Positions 53,540-64,000 of a stretch of DNA of 64,000 nucleotides are shown here, piece by piece. The notes under the pieces are model-generated. The model worked only from the letters and a program-made list of their open reading frames with translations. It was not told the origin of the DNA and made no database searches. The position numbers and the translations under genes were made by a program. The stretch is from Beroe forskalii (Eukaryota > Ctenophora > Nuda > Beroida > Beroidae), in contig WFMF01000048.1 of the NCBI GenBank assembly GCA_011033025.1, positions 558,001-622,000 on the forward strand, written 5' to 3'. How positions within the stretch are numbered: the first letter of the stretch is position 1; each line of letters begins with the position of its first letter.

Positions 53540-56500
53540 GGAACGGACATTTCATCTCTCGACACTTCATCTCACGACATTTCGTTATATCTCGCGATTT
53601 TCATCTCCGACACTTCATCTCAAAGTACGACATTTCATCCCCAGGGTTTTTGAAGTACGACGTTTTATCTCCAGTGTGCGACGTTTCATCTCAGCGGGTA
53701 CGACACTTCATCTCCTACTGTAATTTGATTGTACTATAAAGTACGACATTTCATCTCCAGGGTGCGACGTTTCATCTCAAAAGGTACGGCACTTCATCTC
53801 CTACTGTAATTTGATTGGGGTTACGATATTTCATCTTCAGACTTTTCATCCAAAATGAAGTGTCATCTCTAACTGCAGATGAAGTGCAGGTGAGATGAAA
53901 TTTCACCCAGAGATGGTTCATCTCAGACTGCGACATTTCATCTTAGGTACGACATATCATCTCAGGTTCGGAGATGAAGTCACTATTCAGACTTCATTAC
54001 CATCACAGACCGCGACACATAGACCAGACATTACAGAGTACGACACTTCATTAATATCAGGGTACGACTTTGACTGCGACATTTCATCTTATCTCAGGGT
54101 AACATACTTCATTCAGTTGAGAGCGTTAAAACGTTTAAATGATACGATAAACTTTAAATCAGGAGCTTTCGAAAATCATGATTATCGTCGTCAGCTGAAG
54201 ATGGAAGGTGAGAGGATGCTTCATCTCAGAGGTACGACACTTCATCTCAGACATGACACTTCATCTCAGACTGCGAAATGAAGTTGGTAACATTTCATTC
54301 AGTTACGACACTTCATCTGAGGGTACGACACTTCATCTTTGACGCTTCATCTCAGGTATTTAAACACTTCATCTTACGACATCATCTTAGCGACATTCAG
54401 GGCATGACACTTCATCTCAGGTTCGACACTTCATTTCAGGGTACCCTAAGATGAAGTGTCATACCCTGAGATGAAGTGTCGCAGTCTGAGATGAAATGTC
54501 GAGATGAAGTGTCGCAGTCTGAGATGAAGTGTCGTACCCTGAGATGAAGTGTCGCAGTCTGAGATGAGTTTTCAATGCGACACAAGTCTGGGTGCGACAT
54601 TTCATGAAGGGTACCACTTCATCTTAGCTTAGATGACATCATTCAGGGTACGACCCTTCTGGTTCGACACTTCATTTCAGGTACCCTAAGATGAAGTGTC
54701 ATACCCTGAGATGAAGTGTCGCAGTCTGAGATGAAATGTCACACCAGAGATGAAGTGTCGCAGTCTGAGATGAAGTGTCGTACCCTGAGATGAAGTGTCG
54801 CAGTCTGAGATGAAGTCACTTATCTCAGACTGGTGCGACATTTCATCTTAGGTACCACATCTATTTAGGGTACGACACTATCTCAGGGTACCACACTTCA
54901 TTGGTGTCGTACCCTGAGATGAAGTGTCGTACCCTAAATGAAAATGTCGCAGTCTGAGATGAAGTGTCGCAGTCTGAGATGAAGTGTCCTACCCTGAGAT
55001 GAAATGTCGCAATTTTCAATGCAATCAAGTTACAGTTAAAGATGAAGTGTCGTACGCTTTGAGATGAAACGTCGCACTCTGGAGATGAAACGTCGTACTT
55101 CAAAAAACCCTGGAGATGAAATGTCGTACTTTGAGATGAATTGTCGCAGTCTGAGATGAAATGTCTCACCCAGAGGAAGTGTCGTAGCCTGAGATGAAGT
55201 GTCGCAGTCTGAGATGAAGTGTCGTACCCTGAGATGAAGTGTTATACCCTGAGATGAAGTGCGCCGCAGTCTGAGATGAAGTGTCGTACCCTGAGATTAA
55301 GTGTCGTACCCTGAGATGAAGTGTCGTACCCTGAGATGAAGTGTCGCAGTCTGAGATGAAATGTCGCACCCAGAGATGAAGTGTCGTAGCCCGAAATGAA
55401 ATGTCGTACCCTGAGATGAAATGTCGTACCCAGAGATGAAGTGTCGCAGTCTGAGATGAAGTGTCGTACCCTGAGATGAAGTGTCGTAGCCTGAGATGAA
55501 ATGTTGCACCCAGAGATGAAATGTCGCAGTCTTAGATGAAGTGTCGTACATAGAGATGAAGTGTCGCAGTCTGAGATGAAGTGTCGTACCCTGAGATGAA
55601 ATGTCGCAGTCTGAGATAAAGTATGCAGAAGTCTGAGATGAAATGTCGCACCCAGAGATGAAGTGTCGTAGCCTGAGATGAAATGTCGTACCCTGAGATG
55701 AAATGTCGTACCATGAGATGAAGTGTTGCAGTCTGAGATGAAGTGTCGTACCCTGAGATGAAGTGTCGCAGTCTGAGATGAAGTCACTTCATCTCAGACT
55801 GCGACACTTCATTTTGCGTGACATTATCTTAGGGTACCACACATCATTTTAGTTACGATTCATTAACACTTCATTGAAGTGTCGTACCCTGAGATGAAGT
55901 GTCACCCTAAAATGAAATGTCGCAGTCTGAGATGAAGTGTCGCAGTCTGAGATGAAGTGTCCTACCCTGAGATGAAATGTCGCAATTTTCAATGCAATCA
56001 AGTTACAGTTAAAGATGAAGTGTCGTACGCTTTGAGATGAAACGTCGCACTCTGGAGATGAAACGTCGTACTTCAAAAAACCCTGGAGATGAAATGTCGT
56101 ACTTTGAGATGAATTGTCGCAGTCTGAGATGAAATGTCTCACCCAGAGGAAGTGTCGTAGCCTGAGATGAAGTGTCGCAGTCTGAGATGAAGTGTCGTAC
56201 CCTGAGATGAAGTGTTATACCCTGAGATGAAGTGCCGCAGTCTGAGATGAAGTGTCGTACCCTGAGATTAAGTGTCGTACCCTGAGATGAAGTGTCGTAC
56301 CCTGAGATGAAGTGTCGCAGTCTGAGATGAAATGTCGCACCCAGAGATGAAGTGTCGTAGCCCGAAATGAAATGTCGTACCCTGAGATGAAATGTCGTAC
56401 CCAGAGATGAAGTGTCGCAGTCTGAGATGAAGTGTCGTACCCTGAGATGAAGTGTCGTAGCCTGAGATGAAATGTTGCACCCAGAGATGAAATGTCGCAG

Positions 56501-57000
56501 TCTTAGATGAAGTGTCGTACATAGAGATGAAGTGTCGCAGTCTGAGATGAAGTGTCGTACCCTGAGATGAAATGTCGCAGTCTGAGATAAAGTGTCGCAG
56601 TCTGAGATGAAATGTCGCACCCAGAGATGAAGTGTCGTAGCCTGAGATGAAATGTCGTACCCTGAGATGAAATGTCGTACCATGAGATGAAGTGTTGCAG
56701 TCTGAGATGAAGTGTCGTACCCTGAGATGAAGTGTCGTAGCCTGAGATGAAATGTTGCACCCAAAGATGAAGTGTCGCAGTCTGAGATAAAATGTTATAC
56801 CCAGACATGAAATGACGTACCCAGAGATGAAATGACGTACCCAGAGATGAATTGTCGCAGTCTGAGATGCAGTGTTGCAGTTTGAGATGAAATGTCGTAC
56901 GTAGTGATGAAATGTCGTACCCGGAGATGAAGTGTCGTACCCTGAGATGAAACGTCGCACCCTGGAGATGAAACGTCGTACTTCAAAAAACCCTGGGGAT
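53540..57000. repeat. 20-bp satellite GAGATGAAGTGTCGCAGTCT inside the MULE
   Basis: More than 150 units of about 20 bp. Units run one way up to about 54437 and the other way after it (palindromic switch CAGGGTACCCTAAGATG), with smaller switches near 54680 and 54815. A ~970-bp block (54900-55785) is repeated at 55873-56750. The unit has no stop on the minus strand and is not a multiple of three, which explains several long overlapping frames with a 20-residue period. They are not genes. Confidence 0.95.
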
Positions 57001-57004
57001 GAAA

Positions 57005-57150
57005 TGGGTTACCGTCCGGAATACCCAGAGGCGGTAATACCCACAGCCTGGAATACCCATAGCCGGGAATAACCACACTGAAAGGGCGTGGTCCTGGGTA
57101 ATCCAGTCTCTGGGTATAGACGTCATATAGGCCTGGAATACCCACCTCCG
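57005..57150. repeat. GGAATACCCA repeats, inner array left of the transposase
   Basis: (T/C)(G/C)GGAATACCCA(C/G)A occurs about eight times. The mirrored array CTGGGTATTCC lies at 58915-59040 on the other side of the gene. Confidence 0.85.
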
Positions 57151-57420
57151 GTTATTTTATGTTCATCATCAGAGATAGAATTCTAAACGAACTGAACTTC
57201 ATTTACTTAGGCAAGTTCCAATACACTTCTACGTTCATGTGATAATGTAACAACAGCTAAAAGCGTCATGATTTAATTTGAGAATGAATCTACCCATATT
57301 CATTAATTGGTTTGGTCAATAATTGCACGAGAATTAATGCTGTTGAAAAACAGGCCATAAATATTCATGATTTACTCAAAAATTTGACAGACACTGGTCG
57401 TAAGATAAGAATTGAGACTT

Positions 57421-58682
57421 ATGACACCTTGTACCTACTGGCAGTGCAAGTCTCGAGCTGAGCAGACGCCCCGTTGCACGGGGAGACTCTACACCAATGG
57501 CAAAGGAGTCCGTCAAAAGGTAGACTTCTCATTCCCACGAGCCGAGTGAACGTGAAGTCCTCCGCACCACTGCCCTCTACCACATCAAGTACAACGACTC
57601 CACTGAGACCACTGCAAATGCTCTGCGCGACTCCCTCAAGGATGTTCCTTCAGATGTCCGAGCAACCCTGCCGAAACCTTATCTTCTGAAGAAGCAGATC
57701 CATGCTTTTGAACGGGCGCAATTTTTTCATGCGCAACGTAATCTTGCGCGGCTCACTGCCTGGCATTTACAGCCAGTGAGCCGCGCACGATGACGCCACA
57801 CAGGGATAAGCCGCGCACATAGGTGTTCGACACGCCACCATTATAGGGAAAAAGCTTTCCATCGGTATAGCGTATTGTTTATCATACCCCAAGTATAAGA
57901 TCGTCTTTTCTCGGTGCTGGACACTGCGTGCTCGACTGAAGGAAGTCAATCTTCCTATCCTCTACGCTCTGCTGGAGGACAAAAAGTGGGACTCTTACGC
58001 TGCTGTTGTCCAGTACCTGCACGGCAGATGCCCGCATCTCAACCCGGTTACTACCATTGTTGACTTTGAAGTTGCAGAACACAAAGCCATCCAGTCTGTA
58101 TATCCTAACACAACGCTGCGGGGATGCCTCTTCCACTTCTGTCAGTGTCAGCTACGACAGTTTCGCTCCGTCCCAGGCATTAAGGATGATGAGATACTGC
58201 GGTCTCTCCTCTACTCAGTGTTTGGCATTCCTTTCCTTCCTCTTGAGGAAGTCTTACCCGGTTGGATGGAGTTGAAGGCAAAGCTCTCTTCCTATGCTAT
58301 TCCTCAGCTGTCAACCTACATCGCGTACTTCGAGAACAACTGGATTTTCAGCACACGGTACCCTCCTTCTCTATGGAACATTAACGCTGCTGTGGAGTAC
58401 AATGAACCCCGCACAAACAACGCCTCAGAAGGTGGGAACAACGCTCTGAGCAACGCTTTCTCATCAAACCACCCCACTATCTGGGTCTTCATCGAGACGC
58501 TCGCAAAGTTTCACACAGAAACAGAAACGAAGTACCTGCAGATAGCATCTGGAGGTAACCCTGCTGAGAAAGCGCGAAGGAAGTGGAGGGTTCGTGAAGA
58601 CAAACTGAGAAATCTTGTTCAGAGTTATAGCCCTGCAAGAAGACTTGACTTCTGCAAAGAAATCGGTTATAACTACTATTGA
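57421..58682 (+). pseudogene. FLYWCH + MULE transposase, decayed
   Basis: Plus strand. The FLYWCH zinc-finger end is at 57421-57545 (TYWQCKSRAEQTPRCTGRLY). A +1 frameshift at about 57547 follows, then a helical segment (LRDSLKDVPSDVRATLPKPY, to about 57720). At 57720-57910 the expected catalytic block I (first Asp) is replaced by a hairpin (GCGCGGCTCACTG/CAGTGAGCCGCGC at about 57755-57787). From about 57905 a clean frame runs to the TGA at 58681: TTIVDFEVAEHKAIQSVYPN with the second Asp, GCLFHFCQC (C-x-x-H/HF motif), and EPRTNNASEGGNNALSNAF, a family hallmark near the catalytic Glu. MULE transposases use a DDE RNase H-fold. This copy lacks one catalytic residue and cannot be active. Confidence 0.85.
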
Positions 58683-58910
58683 TCTTTATCTATTGTTCAT
58701 ACTTTCATTACATTAAAAATACTGTAGTAATAAGTTATTAAACATAATATGAGCCATGTGTAGTTAGAAAAGTAGAAAGTGTCGGTTTTATTCAATTTTT
58801 TGAGTGGTACTGTATGAACTTAATGTAAGTCATGAATTAGCATATATAATAGCTTTTAATACTAAGCTTTTACTTGTTCATCTTCCGATTACATTGATAT
58901 GTGTACTCAA
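58683..58910. other. 3' flank of the transposase gene, no feature
   Basis: AT-rich sequence between the transposase stop and the GGGTATTCC array. Confidence 0.4.
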
Positions 58911-58914
58911 GTGA

Positions 58915-59125
58915 TGGGTATTCCAGCCCATTGGTTATTCCCGTCATCCCAATACTGAATACCCATAGGTAAGTGGGGTCTGGGTATTCCGGATGTGGGT
59001 ATTCACGGCTCTGGGTATTCCAGATCCTGGGTATTCCCGACGTGAATCGATGAAATGTCGTACTTTGAGATGAAGTGTCGGAGATGAAATGTCGTGAGAT
59101 GAAGTGTCGGGAGATGAAATGTCCG
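58915..59125. repeat. inner arrays right of the transposase (GGGTATTCC, then GAGATGAAATGTCG)
   Basis: CTGGGTATTCC-type units (58915-59040) followed by four or five GAGATGAA(A/G)TGTCG units ending at GTCCGTTCCCCGCTGG. This mirrors the order on the left side. Confidence 0.85.
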
Positions 59126-59723
59126 TTCCCCGCTGGTTCGACTAGAGTGAACGTAAATTATAGGTACCTAGTACCTACCTACTATAAAACATGCACGTAC
59201 ACTAAACAATTTGACAGTTGAGGAGGTCGGAATGTCTTTCAATGAATGAAATTTCCTTGTAATACTTCTTGACATTTAAATTTATTCATTACTTTACTGT
59301 TTTACTACAGTCTCCATCGTACGCTTGTTGCACACTTTTCTGTAAAGCTGCAAAGGCTGAGCGCTCCTGTTTATCAACCGACATGTTCAGTGTAAGTGTA
59401 ACATACGTTTACATTGCACTCACATTCCGATACACTGTATTTACATAGATATATAATATATCATAGGTTTACATCGCACCCCTTCACTCTATATCCTACA
59501 TGCTAGGTGTATCATACAATAACATTGCACCGCTCTTCCCCGAGGTGTATCGAATATCAAGCGCGGTCACGTGACCTGCGTGCCGCATGTTTTACATGAT
59601 ATGCGCGCGGTAACGTGGTAGTCACGTGACGGTCACGTGGGTTCCCATTGCAGCACGTGGGTTCCCATTGCAGCACGTGGGTTCCCATTGCAAATCATTT
59701 TACTTCCTCCTTGGTTCCCCAAT

Positions 59724-60172
59724 TGTGTGACCGTGTCTCACATATCTGGCGGGATTACGTCATGCATCGAGTCACACACAGAAGAAAGATAGAGAAAGCA
59801 AGCAATGTATCTAGACTGATATAAGATAATCGGGTATGTATGTATGGGATGCAGGTGAATGCTGGGTAACTAGATGGTGATGTACAATGTGCTATGATGA
59901 TAATGTATGTTCGTGTGTATACTATCCTAGGCTTAAATCTTAGTCGTGATATTGCAATGATTGGGGAATGGGAATGTATATATCTATCCAATGTACACCT
60001 GAGGCACGTACAGGGCAATGTGGCCAGTTCATCCAGCGTCCACTAGGACAGATAATAGGTAAATAATAGGTAATAATAATAATAGTGATCCTAAAATTCG
60101 AAGTATTCTGTGTTAAAATTATAATTGTGCCATTCCTCACCATACTTGGATTGGTAGTCTAGTAACGATTGC
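59724..60172 (-). other. 3' UTR region of the LINE
   Basis: Downstream of the ORF2 stop on the minus strand. Contains ACTATTATTATTATTACC at about 60064-60081. I see no poly-A or clear tail repeat. The DNA abuts the MULE tip at 59723, so the LINE end may lie anywhere in this stretch. Confidence 0.4.
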
Positions 60173-63100
60173 TTAGGTAAGTCTTCTTTTGACGCACTGG
60201 ATGGACGTTGTGAAATCAATGTCTGATTTCCGGCATTTTATCCATAAGTTAGAGGATTGGTAATCAAAAAGAACGGATTTGTTCTGGCTCACTAGTTTAT
60301 CATCACGGATTCTAGAGCGCTGAAATAGTTCATATATCGGCATTGATACTCGAAGTTTCATAGCTTTAAAGAGTTCTAGAAGGCTGTGGTATTTGTGCAG
60401 GCTGTGAACAGTGAGAAGCCCATGCTGTTTGAATAACGGCTTAGAATGCTCTCTTTCATAGAATTCCTTTCCGAGGATTTGGTTTTCAAACGCTCTCGTC
60501 CTAGCGCATGTCCTAAATTTTTCTAGATAAGTTTCTCTATCGCCAAATAATACTCTTATACATTTCTTTTGCGTTATGAACAGCGGTTCTATAGCAGTTT
60601 TGGATACACCTCCCCAGGCCGATATACCATAACTTAAGTGGGATTCAAACAGTGTGTGGTACAGATTTTTATAAAGTTCAGTGGGAATACAACTCCTAAT
60701 TGCATTCAGCTTACCTATTTCACATTTTAGTTTTTTATTCAAGTATCTGATATGCGGTTGCCACGACAGTTTTTCGTCAATATTCACACCTAAAAATTTT
60801 GTTTCTTCGACTCGGTCAATAGATTTATTTCCGAGAACAAGTCTTAAGGTTTCATCTATTTCAAGATTATTTCTACCACGCGGTTTGAAGTACATATAAC
60901 AGCATTTCTTTAAGTTTATGTGCAAGAGGTTACATCGCATATACTGGTTTATTGATTCAAGCACTTGGTTAGCGTTTTCGAATAATGTTTTAATACACTT
61001 GTTAGATACAAATATGTTGGTGTCATCTGCGAATAATACAAATTTGCATAATTTTGTTGAGTTGCAGATGTCATTTATGTAGATTATGAAGAGAAGTGGC
61101 CCCAGCACTGATCCCTGTGGGACCCCAAACTCGACAGGTAGTTTATCAGATTCTTCGTTGAGAACTGAAACGTACTGTTTTCTATTAGATAAGTAGCTTT
61201 TTATAAGTGAGTGTGCGTTACCGCGTATTCCATACTTATCTAGTTTGTGCAGTAATTTATCATGGCTGATAGTATCGAATGCCTTACTCAAATCTATAAA
61301 TATTCCTAGAACATGACTTTTATCACGGATTAGTTTCTCTATGTGAGTAACAGAATAATTTATAGCATGGTTTGTGGAGTGACCTTTTCTAAAGCCGTAT
61401 TGATTTTCATAAAGGAGGTTTTTTGATGTTACGAAGCTGTATAGTCTAGCGAATATTACTTTTTCGAAGATTTTGCCGAATATGGGAAGTGTTGATACGG
61501 GACGGTAATTCTCGAGTAGCTGCTCGTCTTCCTTCTTATAGATAGGGGATATCCTTCCCGTCTTGAGTTCGTCGGGAAAAATTCCATTCTGGATACATCT
61601 ATTGTAGAGGGCACATATTATCGGACTTATCGTGTGGGAGGCCGCTTTAATTACATGTATGGGAATATCACTAGATTTACCATTCTGGAATTCCTTAATG
61701 ATGTCTTCAATTTCTTCGGGGGTACACTCGTGCAGATAGATGCTTGATGAATTTGGTGGCGGTAGATAATCAGTAAAGCTAGGCATGTTAGAAATGTTAA
61801 TCTCCCCAAGCTCATTATATGCATTATTCATTTTGGAAGCTAGGGATACGAAATACTTATTGAATTCATTTGCAATTATTCTCCGGTTTGTTATTTTCTC
61901 ATTGTTAATATTAAACTGCGGTTTGATCTGTCGCTTGTTTTTGCCTCTAAGCCTATTAATAGTTTCCCACGTCTTTTTTATGTCGCCAGATTTTTCTTCG
62001 AACTTTCCTTTGTAGTATTTTTCTTTCGCATCCTTCCTAACCCTTTTCAGCCCTTTTCGATATTCTTTATACTTATTATACGCTGAGCGTTTTTTATTAC
62101 ATATTTCGCATGAGCAACCACCTCCCCTGTCGTCCTTTTCCCCTTCTTTACATATCTTATTCCGACATTGACGCCAATTGTAATAAAGATTGTCACATTG
62201 ATTTATCGACGCAATAATTCCATTAGTTATCCACGGGTTGTTCTGTATGGTGCGTTTTGAGCATTTAGGTACTCTGAGTCTACATGTTTTATCTAGGTTT
62301 TCATGGAACATTTTAGTGAAAACTTCAAAGTTGCTTATACTGTTCTTGCCAATGTCTTCGCTTAGGGCTTCAATAAACTTTTCTACGTTAGAATTACAAT
62401 AATCATAGTACTGCATCATTTTGTTATTGCCATTCAATTTGCTGGTAGTGCTTTCGAATATCGCAAATAGTTGATGGTGATGAGTGATGGTGTTAGGAAT
62501 TGTTCCAGAGCTAATGATATTTTCTACGTCGTTCGTTATGATGTTGTCTATACAGGAGGGTTTACATCCCGGTTTCTCATGTGTTGTAGTGGAGATGGTG
62601 GGGTAGAAACCGTTACTAAACAGCACGTCCTCTAGTTTCTCTACCTCGGTTGCTCTACTGTTGTGCAAATCGATGTTGAAGTCGCCAGCTATGTAGGTTT
62701 GTTTGGGTAAACGTTCAAGAATTAATTTTAGTTCTTCCAGTGCCTCATCCAAATGTCCGCTTGGTGGCCTGTAAAGTACACCTATTGTAGTCGGTCGGTT
62801 GCTATCACTACTTAGAGTAACAAAGTATGCTTCTAGATTTTCTGTGCATTGCGATAGTTCCGGCTTTTCAATTGCATTTAAGGAGTTGTGTATATAAAGC
62901 GCAACACCAGTACCTTTACATTTTTCAGCCATTTTCTCGTGGTACTTGGATGTGTAATCAGTGATTTGATAAGTACTACCTTGTTCCGGACAAATATTAG
63001 TCTCAGCAATCGCGATAATCGGAAACTTTTGTGTGAAGCGTTCCAAAGATGAAACGAGAGCGTCAAAATTAGATTTAGCGCCATCAATATTCTGGAAAAA

Positions 63101-63435
63101 TATCGCCATATGGTCTTTCATTACGTCTGCATAAGAATTGTTGATTTCATTTACCTTATGAGCTGTACACGACGACATAAGCTGCGAAAAACTAAAAATA
63201 ACGTCGTCCTCATCAATATCATCATTTTCAAGATCCTCCTTGAATGGGTTATAACGTGTTATTGCTTTATGGTCGCAATTTTTGCAGTAAAAATTATTCT
63301 CAAAAATGTGTAAACTTTCTTGTTGAAGCATTTAGTGTGTATTACGCGGTCACAAACGTTACATTCATTAATTGATTGGCCAACGCTGATGCTTCCCGAA
63401 CAATGAACACATACCTCTTTAGTCAGTGCAGTCAT
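60173..63435 (-). CDS. LINE ORF2: PHD-like finger, endonuclease, reverse transcriptase (CR1-like)
   Basis: The long frame from 63331 gives 1,052 residues. True translation probably starts at ATG 63435, which overlaps the ORF1 stop. That first part reads VCVHCSGSISVGQSINECNV then CDRVIHTKC, the first half of a PHD-type finger, and is one frame off from the rest (break near 63320), where FYCKNC supplies its last cysteine pair. In the long frame: apurinic-type endonuclease at about 75-290 (QNIDGAKSNF, AETN, YRPPSG, AGDFNIDL, THHH); a Cys cluster at about 394-411 (GGGCSCEICNKK); reverse transcriptase at about 590-850 (NYRPVSTLP, FIDLSKAFDT, VPQGSVLGPLLF, FADDTNIF); then a CR1-type tail (YGISAWGG). 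Replication is by target-primed reverse transcription. Catalytic residues look intact, and the single frameshift is the only visible lesion. Confidence 0.9.
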
Positions 63436-64000
63436 GATACTTGGTAGCCATCACGCTGCTCCGGTATACCGCTTGCTGCCACATCCCGATAAGACGTCCC
63501 GTCAACCGCCCTCCTCTTCCGTCTGTCTACACCACCCGATTTCCTGAGGAGAACAGCATTCTTAATCAGGGACCCCAGCCTCGCCAATCCCCGCAAATTT
63601 AGGTGCAAGAAGTCCGGACGCTTGAATCTGTTCAGATCCCTCGACAGAGAACGGCTCAACAAGCCGTTCTCGTCGAGGAAATTCTGGAAGCCGTCCACAA
63701 ATGTCACACCAAAATTCGAGGGGATCAGCTCACCAATGATCATTCTGTTAAAACATACCCCCTTCCTATTCAGTTCCTCAAGTTTAGTGGGGAGGACTGG
63801 GCAAATGAAAATACGGGCTTTAGGGTTAATAGTCTGTATTAATGAGATTTTACTTGTTAAATTATTAAAAACCCCACGTACATCCCCAGGTGATCTAACG
63901 TTTTCTGATTTCAGGTCGTTGATTCCTGCCATGAGGACCACATTCGAGTAACCGATTGTGTCGCTCGCCTTGATGTCCTTGATGAGGGGCGCTCCAAACC
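63432..64000 (-). CDS. LINE ORF1 with SGNH-esterase domain (cut by window edge)
   Basis: The frame is open from the right edge (reading FGAPLIKDIKASDTIGYSN) to the TGA at 63432-63434. It has SGNH-hydrolase blocks: MAGINDLK (block III G-x-N-D) and KRPDFLHLNLRG (block V D-x-x-H). The part with the catalytic Ser lies beyond the window. Esterase-type ORF1s are known in CR1-like LINEs. A basic tail (DRRKRR) follows. Its stop overlaps the ORF2 start as ATGA. Confidence 0.85.
   Translation of the reverse strand, partial: FGAPLIKDIKASDTIGYSNVVLMAGINDLKSENVRSPGDVRGVFNNLTSKISLIQTINPKARIFICPVLPTKLEELNRKGVCFNRMIIGELIPSNFGVTFVDGFQNFLDENGLLSRSLSRDLNRFKRPDFLHLNLRGLARLGSLIKNAVLLRKSGGVDRRKRRAVDGTSYRDVAASGIPEQRDGYQVS

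Larger units (their letters stand above)
52514..59723. mobile_element. Mutator-like (MULE) transposon with long TIRs and mirrored repeat arrays
   Basis: ATTGGGGAACCAAGGAGGAA at 52514 is mirrored by TTCCTCCTTGGTTCCCCAAT ending at 59723. The arms match for several hundred bp. Layout from each end inward: three copies of CTGCAATGGGAACCCACGTG; about 600 bp unique arm; GAGATGAAGTGTCG satellite (3.4 kb on the left, 80 bp on the right); CTGGGTATTCC repeats; transposase gene in the centre. The left arm has an extra 28 bp near 52607 and a repeat insertion; the right arm has about 50 bp extra near 59375. No target duplication is visible at these borders, so one end may be altered. Confidence 0.85.

Noticed and set aside
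53895-56960. Several long overlapping frames, up to 251 residues, with HLRLRHFISGYDTSS-type repeats
   Set aside because: They are translations of the 20-bp satellite. The unit has no stop codon on that strand and is not a multiple of three, so every frame stays open with a 20-residue period.

Overview
This window is from an animal nuclear genome, probably an invertebrate. The evidence is AT-rich intergenic DNA, GT-AG introns in phase with one another, non-LTR and LTR retrotransposons, cut-and-paste DNA transposons, MITEs and many minisatellites. There are no bacterial operons. I cannot name the species. Real coding DNA is sparse, and most long open frames are repeat artefacts.

The main host gene is on the minus strand. 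At least 19 short exons with consistent splice sites run from about 40.6 kb down to about 2.6 kb. Read 5' to 3' on that strand they encode a Pro/Ala-rich piece, two coiled-coil exons that look like copies of each other, a CxxC...HxxxC zinc-finger exon (33.7-33.9 kb), a Ser/Pro/Glu-rich linker built from a duplicated two-exon module (18.0-24.8 kb), and a helical domain followed by a tyrosine-recombinase-like core (2.7-9.1 kb, with an ARPGE box I and a later DIRRSMIT segment). Two junctions are out of phase, so at least two exons or sites are missing from my model. Whether it is one gene or two neighbours is not proven. Its introns hold most of the mobile DNA between 3 and 40 kb. This includes a 5.7 kb fold-back element (10.5-16.3 kb), three ORF1-only LINE-like elements, LINE fragments, MITEs, ACTAG-starting repeats, satellite blocks, and a retroelement with the order PPT-LTR-PBS-gag-like ORF at 29.8-31 kb. 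The PBS there matches a complete tRNA-Asp.

At the left edge a plus-strand coding sequence (38-2296) is interrupted by a 1.2 kb transposon with 16-bp inverted ends and an 8-bp target duplication, and also carries a frameshift. From 40.6 to 42.1 kb lies a 20-bp minisatellite of about 75 copies. At 43.9-44.1 kb there is a cluster of five small hairpins, then an intronless makorin-like CCCH-RING-CCCH gene (44.4-45.1 kb, minus). The stretch 46-49.3 kb shows no gene. An element with inverted ends and a 7-bp duplication occupies 49.35-51.12 kb, and a TA-flanked MITE lies at 51.85-52.38 kb.

The right part holds a 7.2 kb Mutator-like (MULE) transposon (52,514-59,723). It has near-identical long terminal inverted repeats and a layered, mirrored set of internal repeat arrays: a 20-bp unit at each tip, then a different 20-bp satellite, then GGGTATTCC-type repeats. 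These surround a decayed FLYWCH + MULE transposase gene. Next to it, minus strand, is a CR1-like LINE (60.2-64.0 kb, cut by the window edge) with an SGNH-esterase ORF1 and an endonuclease/reverse-transcriptase ORF2 joined by an ATGA stop-start overlap.
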